A stretch of 5,411 bases of DNA from positions 1 through 5,411 of the forward strand of contig CAJBPC010000676.1 in NCBI GenBank assembly GCA_903957405.1. Direction: 5' to 3'. Shown piece by piece: positions 1 to 5,411 of this stretch. The notes beneath the pieces are model-generated. The model was not told where the DNA came from. It was given only the letters and a program-made list of their open reading frames with translations, and ran no database searches. This DNA is from an uncultured bacterium (GTDB lineage Bacteria; Bacteroidota; Bacteroidia; Chitinophagales; Chitinophagaceae). The number at the start of each line of letters is the position of its first letter. Within the stretch, counting starts at the first letter, position 1. Both the position numbers and the translations under genes were made by a program.

Positions 1-1
1 C

Positions 2-1768
2 AGATTCAAAAAACGCGGCCTAGGCACAAAATGTGCCCCCGTCTACCGCCGGACAATCGAAGGGGGAAACACCGAGACCATCTTCCTACGTCTTTGTAAG
101 AATATACCTACAGAACCACTTGGACATTCCTTCAGGGAACTATTCAGCCTACGAAAAGAGGAGGCAGATGAATTTTACAAATCCGTGATTGCGGAGGCTC
201 CGGGATCAGAAAAGTATAAAATACAAAGACAGTCATTTGCCGGCCTTCTTTGGAGCAAACAGTTCTACCACTATGACGTGGAAAGGTGGCTCAAAAATAG
301 CGATGGCATAACAGCCTGGTCTGATAAACGACTCTCTGGTCGCAACCATGACTGGAAACACCTTAAAAATCAGGACATCATCTCCATGCCTGACAAATGG
401 GAGTTCCCCTGGTATGCTGCCTGGGATCTAGCATTCCAATGCATCCCAATGGCACATATGGACGCCACTTTCGCCAAAAATCAGCTGATACTGATCATGC
501 GCGAGTGGTATATGAAACCCGATGGTCAACTTCCGGCATACGAATGGCATTTCTCTGATGTGAATCCGCCAGTACAAGCCTGGGCCGCAATGGAAGTCTA
601 TCATATAGAAAAGGAGAAGACCGGCAAAGGCGACTTGACCTTCCTCAAAAAAATATTCCAAAAACTGCTGATTAATTTCACATGGTGGGTTAACCGAAAA
701 GACCCCAATGGAAATAATCTTTTCGAAGGCGGTTTTCTGGGTCTTGATAACATAGGGATTTTCAACCGCAGCCAACAACTTCCCGGACAAACGTCATTGG
801 AACAAGCAGATGGTACGGCATGGATGGGAATGTACTCCTTGAACATGCTTGACTTGGCACTTGAGATTGCCGTGGAGGACATCTCTTTTGAAGATACCGC
901 CACAAAATTCTTTGAACAGTTCGTACTCATAGCAGAAGCCTTGAATTCTCACGGCATGTGGAATGAAGAAGACGGATTCTATTACGATACACTGGCAATA
1001 CATGACTCAAAACCGATTCAACTGAAAGTTCAATCAGTCGTCGGCCTTACAAGCCTTTTTGCTGTTTCCGTCATCCGGCGAAGCGTCATGAATAAACTCG
1101 AAGATTTCAGAAAGCGGACAAACTGGTTCGAGCGCTACCGCATTCGGAACGGATTCTTTTGGCCGAATGAAGAACATAGCGAACGTGATGATATACTGCA
1201 TTCACTTGTCCCACGGGAACGTTTGATCACTTTACTGAAACGTGTATTAAATGAAGGAGAATTCCTTTCATCCAACGGTATCCGTGCATTGTCCAAATAT
1301 TACGAAAAGCATCCCTATACGATGCACATCAACGGACACGATTACTCCATAAACTATGATCCCGGGGATTCGACCAGCGATTTCTTCGGCGGAAATTCAA
1401 ATTGGCGAGGGCCTGTATGGATTCCAATGAATTACCTCATCATCCGAAGCATTCGTAAATATGGAGAATTTTATGGCGATTCCCTTAAAGTGGAATGCCC
1501 TACCAATAGCGGCAACTTTATGAATTTAAATGAAGTTGCAGATGAATTGAGCAGAAGGATCATTAAGATATTCGAAAGGGATCCGCTGGGTCGAAGGCCC
1601 GTATTCGGAGAATATCACGAATTCTACAATCGGCCTGGCAACGACGACCTCATCCTCTTTCACGAATATTTCCACGGCGACAACGGCAAAGGACTTGGCG
1701 CTTCACACCAAACAGGATGGACAGCCCTAGTTTCAGACCTGATCCACAGGCTTAAAAGTGATGGATGA
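2..1768 (+). CDS. GH63-like glycosidase (MGH1-type, "glucosidase"), 5'-truncated by window edge
   Basis: This is a glycoside hydrolase of the GH63/mannosylglycerate-hydrolase-like group with an (alpha/alpha)6 barrel, probably acting on alpha-linked gluco- or manno-configured sugars; the substrate cannot be read from sequence. The frame is open from base 2, so the GTG at 185 is an internal Val and not the start. Family members I recall are about 880 residues, so roughly 300 N-terminal residues lie upstream. Family-typical blocks, in order: LLWSKQFYHYDVERWL (about 245-292), IISMPDKWEFPWYAAWDLAF (376-436), SDVNPPVQAWA (554-586), EGGFLGLDNIG (725-757), LEQADGTAW (797-823), GGNSNWRGPVWIPMNYL (1388-1438) and LFHEYFHGDNGKGLGASHQT (1655-1714). 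The Asp in SDVNPP and an acidic residue in the FGEYHEF segment (about 1607-1627) are candidate catalytic positions; that is inference. The frame is intact and ends with TGA. No signal peptide or promoter can be judged because the 5' end is missing. Confidence 0.9.
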   Translation, partial: RFKKRGLGTKCAPVYRRTIEGGNTETIFLRLCKNIPTEPLGHSFRELFSLRKEEADEFYKSVIAEAPGSEKYKIQRQSFAGLLWSKQFYHYDVERWLKNSDGITAWSDKRLSGRNHDWKHLKNQDIISMPDKWEFPWYAAWDLAFQCIPMAHMDATFAKNQLILIMREWYMKPDGQLPAYEWHFSDVNPPVQAWAAMEVYHIEKEKTGKGDLTFLKKIFQKLLINFTWWVNRKDPNGNNLFEGGFLGLDNIGIFNRSQQLPGQTSLEQADGTAWMGMYSLNMLDLALEIAVEDISFEDTATKFFEQFVLIAEALNSHGMWNEEDGFYYDTLAIHDSKPIQLKVQSVVGLTSLFAVSVIRRSVMNKLEDFRKRTNWFERYRIRNGFFWPNEEHSERDDILHSLVPRERLITLLKRVLNEGEFLSSNGIRALSKYYEKHPYTMHINGHDYSINYDPGDSTSDFFGGNSNWRGPVWIPMNYLIIRSIRKYGEFYGDSLKVECPTNSGNFMNLNEVADELSRRIIKIFERDPLGRRPVFGEYHEFYNRPGNDDLILFHEYFHGDNGKGLGASHQTGWTALVSDLIHRLKSDG

Positions 1769-1813
1769 TGATTTTAACTTCTTCCTGCCACCGTACCGTT
1801 CGCTCAAGAAAAA

Positions 1814-4132
1814 TCAGATCCCAAATTCACTCAAGAATTTAATTCTCATTATTTTAAGCTGTTCCCAATCAAGATCCAGGTCGGAGAGTTCTTCTTTTGC
1901 CAAATCCAAACTACTCGTCTCACAGTTCTTGAAGTAATCCAAGATATCTATCTGATCATTCTGATCCACCATTTGGTCGATCGCATAATTCAAATTCAAC
2001 TTGGTACCGCTAGCGACAATCGTCTCCATCTCCTCCAGCAGCTGCTCCATACTCATGTCTTTATTCTTGGCAATTGCTTCGAGTGGAATCTTTTTATCTA
2101 CCTGCTGAATAATGAAAACCTTGTTGCCACTCTTATTCACAACACTCCGCATCACAAATTCATCAGGCTTCACGATATCGTGTTCCTTGACATATCCAGA
2201 AATAAGGTCAACGAATTTTTGACCATATCGAATTGCTTTCCCCTTGCTTACACCACTGATCTTATCAAGCTCTTCCAAAGTTGTCGGAAACTGAGTCGCC
2301 ATATCCTCCAAAGAGTTCTCTAGAAAGATCACGAATGGCGGAAGTTTCTTCTCTTTAGCTACCTGTTTCCTAAGATCTTTCAACATGTCAAACAAAACCA
2401 AATCGGATGTAGCCGGTCCGCCAACCGATTGTCCGCTTTCTTCGTCATCCTCATTAGCTTCTTCGTATTGGTTGTTAGGAATGATCTTGAAACTTGAAGG
2501 CTTCTTCATAAAGGCAATTCCCTTGTCTGTCAGTTTCAAAATGCCATATTCCTCAATATCCTTAGCGAGAAGTCCCTCAAGATGAGCTTGACGGACAAGT
2601 GATTTCCAATAGCTTTCAAGATGGTCCTTACCACATCCGAAGAGGGGTAACTGATCGTGGCGATACATTTGATTTTGAGAACTTGGAGTTCCGGTGAGGA
2701 TGTTCACAACGTAATCTGTTGCAAACCTTTCATCAAGTGCCTTAATGACCTTCAACGCTTTTACAGCATCTTCCCTTGCCTCAGCGCGCTCTTTTGGATT
2801 GAGGCAGTTATCACAATTATGACAATTATTTTCTTTGTACTCTTCCCCGAAATAATTCATCAGCATCTTTCGCCGGCAGACACCGCTTTCGGCAAAGGCG
2901 ACCGTCTCGTCAATGAGCTGTGCCCCAACTTCCCGCTCACTCAAAGGCTTGTCACGCATGAAATGTTCAAGCTTCGAAACATCCTTGTGGGAATAGTATA
3001 GAATGCATTTACCTTCAAGACCGTCACGCCCTCCCCGGCCTGTCTCCTGATAATAGTTCTCAATACTCTTAGGAATATTGAAATGTATGACGAACCGGAT
3101 ATCTGGCTTATCGATACCCATACCGAAGGCAATGGTCGCAACGATAACCTGAACATCTTCATTCAGAAACTGATCCTGTCTTTCGGCCCGCAGTTTACTG
3201 TCGAGTCCCGCATGATAGGCGACCGCCTTTATGCCATTGGCCATTAAAATATCCGCCAATTCCTCCGTCGTCTTCCGATTCAAGGTGTAAATGATCCCAC
3301 TTTTCCCTCGGTTCTCAGATATGAATTTCACGATGCTCCTGATCGTCTGATCCTTTTTAACCTTGGGCCGTACCTCATAATAAAGGTTTGGACGATTGAA
3401 GGAGGATATGTAAATCTCCGGTTCACGCAGACCGAGATTGGTGATGATATCACTTTGAACCTTGGGAGTAGCCGTTGCCGTTAATGCAATGACTGGAACC
3501 TTTTTGTTGATCTGGTCCATCATTTCTCGCAGACGACGATACTCCGGACGGAAGTCATGACCCCATTCTGAAATGCAATGGGCCTCATCAACTGCAAAAA
3601 AAGAAATCTTCAAGTCGCTGAAAAAATCCAGATTCTCCTGCTTGGTCAGCGTCTCTGGCGCAACGTATAACAATTTGGTCTCACCAGAGAGCAAATAATC
3701 GTGAACCTCACGGATTTCCTTCTTGCTAAGGGTTGAGTTCAGGAAATGTGCCACATGATCCTGACTGCTGTAACCCCTGATCAAATCCACCTGGTTCTTC
3801 ATCAATGCAATCAGAGGGGAAACAATAATGGCACAACCTTCACTGATAAGTGCAGGCAGCTGATAACATAAACTCTTACCGCCACCAGTGGGCTTGATGA
3901 CAAACGTATCTCGTCCGGAAAGAAGGTTTATGATGATGGCTTCCTGATTGCCCTTGAAATGCTCAAATCCGAAGTTTTCCTTAAGGGAAATCCTCAAGTG
4001 CTCCTTCTTGGAATCATCATCTTTTAAGGCATTAATATCTGAAGTTCCCTTAGTGGAGGCCTTGGGGGATTGGAGGGCTTCAGCCTTGGCCGAAACAATC
4101 TTCTTGTCGGCGGCTTTTTTGAGGGTTGGCAT
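1814..4132 (-). CDS. recQ: ATP-dependent DNA helicase RecQ (772 aa, long form with C-terminal HTH region)
   Basis: Superfamily 2 3'-to-5' DNA helicase acting in recombinational repair and replication-fork processing in the cytoplasm. Residues are counted from the ATG at 4132. Residues 1-45 are a Lys/Ala/Ser-rich, probably disordered tail. Motif 0 is FGFEHFKGNQEAI (54-66). Walker A is PTGGGKS (81-87), the DEAH box is 182-185, and the RecQ aromatic loop HCISEWGHDFRPEY follows it. Motif III is ALTATA (216-221), motif V is ATIAFGMGIDKPD, and motif VI is QETGRGGRDG (362-371), with Gly367 where Ala is usual. Zinc cysteines are 419, 437, 440 and 443. Then come a winged helix (about 459-538), an acidic linker (about 555-573), an HRDC domain (about 576-646) and a helical HTH_40-like end (about 671-769). 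An in-frame ATG at 4189 would add 19 hydrophobic/basic residues. I chose 4132 because MPTLKK resembles the start I recall in relatives and AGAAAAGAGA lies just upstream. It is convergent with the glycosidase gene and divergent from kdsD. Confidence 0.96.
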   Translation of the reverse strand: MPTLKKAADKKIVSAKAEALQSPKASTKGTSDINALKDDDSKKEHLRISLKENFGFEHFKGNQEAIIINLLSGRDTFVIKPTGGGKSLCYQLPALISEGCAIIVSPLIALMKNQVDLIRGYSSQDHVAHFLNSTLSKKEIREVHDYLLSGETKLLYVAPETLTKQENLDFFSDLKISFFAVDEAHCISEWGHDFRPEYRRLREMMDQINKKVPVIALTATATPKVQSDIITNLGLREPEIYISSFNRPNLYYEVRPKVKKDQTIRSIVKFISENRGKSGIIYTLNRKTTEELADILMANGIKAVAYHAGLDSKLRAERQDQFLNEDVQVIVATIAFGMGIDKPDIRFVIHFNIPKSIENYYQETGRGGRDGLEGKCILYYSHKDVSKLEHFMRDKPLSEREVGAQLIDETVAFAESGVCRRKMLMNYFGEEYKENNCHNCDNCLNPKERAEAREDAVKALKVIKALDERFATDYVVNILTGTPSSQNQMYRHDQLPLFGCGKDHLESYWKSLVRQAHLEGLLAKDIEEYGILKLTDKGIAFMKKPSSFKIIPNNQYEEANEDDEESGQSVGGPATSDLVLFDMLKDLRKQVAKEKKLPPFVIFLENSLEDMATQFPTTLEELDKISGVSKGKAIRYGQKFVDLISGYVKEHDIVKPDEFVMRSVVNKSGNKVFIIQQVDKKIPLEAIAKNKDMSMEQLLEEMETIVASGTKLNLNYAIDQMVDQNDQIDILDYFKNCETSSLDLAKEELSDLDLDWEQLKIMRIKFLSEFGI

Positions 4133-4345
4133 GTATCTCTTTTCTAACACACTAAAAATGAATAAACAGCTTACTCTCATGGAGAGCATCCGGGCATTTT
4201 TCCATACGGCCTCTAACCAGCCTCATTAGGATGGTTTGTAAGCGAATATACCGATAATTTGCTGCCCTTGAAGACATAAAAGAAGACCTTACGCTTTATT
4301 TATACATAGACGGCCTCATTTCTGGACAAAATACTGCAGATCGAT

Positions 4346-4381
4346 TTTTTTCACGTGAAATATTTCTTTTGTCACGATAAA
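4346..4381. repeat. Two-copy 15-bp imperfect direct repeat, 21-bp period, upstream of kdsD
   Basis: Copy 1 (4346-4360, ttttttcacgtgaaa) and copy 2 (4367-4381, ttttgtcacgataaa) match at 12 of 15 positions with starts 21 bp apart, about two turns of the helix. Both share the TCACG core. Equal spacing on one face of the DNA is what paired regulator sites look like, but two copies in T-rich sequence could arise by chance. No regulator gene is adjacent to suggest which protein would bind. Confidence 0.4.
4349..4360. promoter_or_regulatory. 12-bp perfect palindrome TTTCACGTGAAA, candidate operator
   Basis: The sequence equals its own reverse complement over all 12 bases, with a CACGTG centre at 4354/4355. 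It lies about 90 bp upstream of the kdsD ATG and about 220 bp upstream of the recQ ATG. The symmetry stops at 4348/4361. It would suit a dimeric DNA-binding protein acting on either gene. Its position, well upstream of the candidate kdsD -33/-7 boxes, suits activation better than simple promoter occlusion. No factor can be named. Confidence 0.35.
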
Positions 4382-4401
4382 ACAGTTGTGTTTTTTCAAT
4401 C

Positions 4402-4437
4402 TTTGAATGCTTTTCTTTCATTAAACTTATACTTTTG
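4402..4437 (+). promoter_or_regulatory. Candidate Bacteroidota-type promoter of kdsD (-33 TTTG, -7 TAnnTTTG)
   Basis: TACTTTTG at 4430-4437 matches the Bacteroidota housekeeping -7 consensus TAnnTTTG exactly. TTTG at 4402-4405 is a possible -33 element. The gap between them is 24 bp, slightly longer than the roughly 17-23 bp usually quoted, so this half is weaker. Transcription would start a few bases after 4437, essentially at the ATG at 4444, leaving little or no 5' leader. A chance match in AT-rich DNA cannot be excluded. Confidence 0.45.
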
Positions 4438-4443
4438 CCGATC

Positions 4444-5409
4444 ATGGATGCTCTTTCCATTTTACAAATCGGCCGGCGAACAATCTCCTTAGAAGCAGAT
4501 GCCATAAAAGGTATGTTGTCGCATATTGACAATAATTTTGAAAAGGTTGTGCGTCTAGTGCACGAATCAAAAGGTCGGCTCGTCGTAAGCGGAATTGGTA
4601 AAAGTGCTATCATCGGAACCAAAATCGTTGCCACACTGAATAGCACTGGCACTCCTGCCATCTTCATGCACGCGGCGGATGCCATACATGGCGACCTTGG
4701 CATGATTCAACAGGATGATGTTGTCTTGATCATCTCCAAGAGCGGGGAAAGTCCTGAAATCCGAGTATTGATTCCACTCATTCGAAACATGGGTAACCCG
4801 GTTGTGGCAATGGTGGGGAATACATCCTCCATCCTTGCAAAAGAGGCAGACCATGTGCTGAATACCACCGTTTCTCAAGAAGCCTGTCCCAATAACTTGG
4901 CACCCACCTCAAGTACTACGGCCCAAATGGTGATGGGTGATGCGTTGGCAGTATGTCTAATGGAGCTTAAAGGTTTCGGTTCAAAGGATTTTGCGAAATT
5001 CCACCCAGGTGGTGCACTTGGGAAAAAACTCTATCTCCGCGTTGCTGAACTGAGCCGACGTAACGAAAAACCATCCGTACTTCAAAACAGTTCTATTCGT
5101 GAAGTGATTCTCGAGATTACCAAAAAACGCCTTGGCGTTACCGCCGTGCTATCTGATGATGGCGTTCTCGCTGGTATCATCACGGATGGTGACCTCCGGA
5201 GAATGCTTGAGAAAAATGATTCCCTTCTTGACCTAAGGGCTGGCGACATCATGCATCATGGTGCCAGGACAATTGATGGCGAAGAACTGGCTGTAGATGC
5301 ATTGGATATCATGCGTAAAAATAATATCACCCAATTGCTCGTTACAGAGCACGGACACTATGCTGGTGTTATTCACCTGCATGACCTTGTGAGGGAAGGA
5401 CTCATCTGA
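4444..5409 (+). CDS. kdsD: Arabinose-5-phosphate isomerase, KdsD/KpsF/GutQ family (321 aa)
   Basis: This enzyme interconverts D-ribulose 5-phosphate and D-arabinose 5-phosphate, the first step towards KDO for the LPS inner core or a capsule; it is cytoplasmic. Residues 1-190 carry the SIS sugar-isomerase fold: GRLVVSGIGKSA (44-55), HAADAIHGDLGM (76-87), ISKSGESPEI (97-106), EACPNNLAPTSSTTAQ (146-161) and FHPGGALGK (186-194). Lys53, a Glu in the SGESPE loop, Glu146 and His187 appear to match the Lys/Glu/Glu/His set known from E. coli KdsD. Two CBS domains follow (about 212-258 and 268-321), with ITDGDLRR in the first. The 321-residue length is normal for the family. I chose the ATG at 4444; the in-frame TTG at 4435 would add only three residues and lies inside the likely -7 box. 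No Shine-Dalgarno is visible. GutQ/KpsF paralogues cannot be separated by sequence alone, but a single gene beside recQ suggests the housekeeping role. Confidence 0.95.
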   Translation: MDALSILQIGRRTISLEADAIKGMLSHIDNNFEKVVRLVHESKGRLVVSGIGKSAIIGTKIVATLNSTGTPAIFMHAADAIHGDLGMIQQDDVVLIISKSGESPEIRVLIPLIRNMGNPVVAMVGNTSSILAKEADHVLNTTVSQEACPNNLAPTSSTTAQMVMGDALAVCLMELKGFGSKDFAKFHPGGALGKKLYLRVAELSRRNEKPSVLQNSSIREVILEITKKRLGVTAVLSDDGVLAGIITDGDLRRMLEKNDSLLDLRAGDIMHHGARTIDGEELAVDALDIMRKNNITQLLVTEHGHYAGVIHLHDLVREGLI

Positions 5410-5411
5410 AA

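Larger units (their letters stand above)
4133..4443. other. Divergent recQ-kdsD intergenic region (311 bp)
   Basis: This AT-rich spacer separates the start of recQ (-) from the start of kdsD (+), so it should carry both promoters. The half near recQ contains only a 5-bp stem with a 3-nt loop (ctctc/gagag, 4174-4186) and a 23-residue open frame (4158-4229, +) with no ribosome-binding site; neither is convincing. I found no exact TAnnTTTG box on the minus strand for recQ. The half near kdsD is richer: T-tracts, a perfect palindrome within a two-copy direct repeat, an A/T hairpin and a good -7 box, listed separately. No tRNA-like cloverleaf or recognisable riboswitch was seen by eye. Confidence 0.7.

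Noticed and set aside
185..1768. GTG at 185 as the start of the glycosidase gene
   Set aside because: The same frame is open back to base 2, and those 61 codons (GLGTKCAPVYRR, then FSLRKEEADEFYKSV) match the family. The start lies outside the window.
1761..1937. Small ORF beginning MDDDFNFFLPPYRSLKK that overlaps the glycosidase stop
   Set aside because: Most of it is antisense to the recQ 3' end, it turns Ser-rich and low complexity, and it has no ribosome-binding site or recognisable domain.
4174..4186. ctctc-atg-gagag hairpin upstream of recQ as an attenuator or operator
   Set aside because: A 5-bp stem with a 3-nt loop is common by chance, and there is no second structure, T-tract or conservation evidence.
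4158..4229. 23-residue ORF MNKQLTLMESIRAFFHTASNQPH in the intergenic region
   Set aside because: It is the tail of a longer frame antisense to the recQ 5' end, with no Shine-Dalgarno or promoter evidence. Such a length is expected by chance.
4379..4396. Hairpin AAAACA-GTTG-TGTTTT followed by T residues, as a terminator
   Set aside because: The stem is only 6 bp and nearly all A/T, and it sits upstream of kdsD where no plus-strand transcript is known to end. It is probably a by-product of AT-rich sequence.
4296..4703. Minus-strand ORF of 135 codons over the kdsD 5' region
   Set aside because: It is a shadow of the kdsD reading frame, and the composition of its translation looks like antisense of the SIS domain.

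Overview
The window most likely comes from a member of the Bacteroidota; I cannot place it to order. Three things point there. The RecQ is the long form with an extra C-terminal helical region. recQ and a kdsD/kpsF-type isomerase gene are arranged head to head, an arrangement I recall as common in that phylum. Start codons lack clear Shine-Dalgarno sequences, and a Bacteroidota-style -7 box (TAnnTTTG) sits just upstream of the isomerase. A KDO-pathway isomerase also implies a Gram-negative cell with LPS-type lipid A/KDO.

Layout. Positions 2-1768 (+) hold the C-terminal 588 codons of a large GH63-like (alpha/alpha)6-barrel glycosidase whose N-terminus lies upstream of the window. After a 45-bp convergent gap, 1814-4132 (-) encodes a complete RecQ-family ATP-dependent DNA helicase. 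A 311-bp divergent intergenic region (4133-4443) follows. It has no RNA gene or convincing ORF, but it contains a 12-bp perfect palindrome within a 15-bp imperfect direct repeat of 21-bp period, a small A/T hairpin and a probable promoter. Positions 4444-5409 (+) encode a complete arabinose-5-phosphate isomerase (SIS domain plus two CBS domains). The window ends two bases after its stop.

How the genes relate. They do not form one pathway: a carbohydrate hydrolase of unknown substrate, a DNA repair helicase, and the first enzyme of KDO synthesis. They also do not form one operon, because recQ is convergent with the glycosidase and divergent from the isomerase gene. The most informative stretch is the recQ/kdsD intergenic region, where the candidate -7 box lies so close to the ATG that the kdsD transcript may be leaderless. 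I saw no mobile element, CRISPR array, tRNA/rRNA or unrecognised gene cluster, and nothing that supports a wholly new biological system. The findings below are modest.
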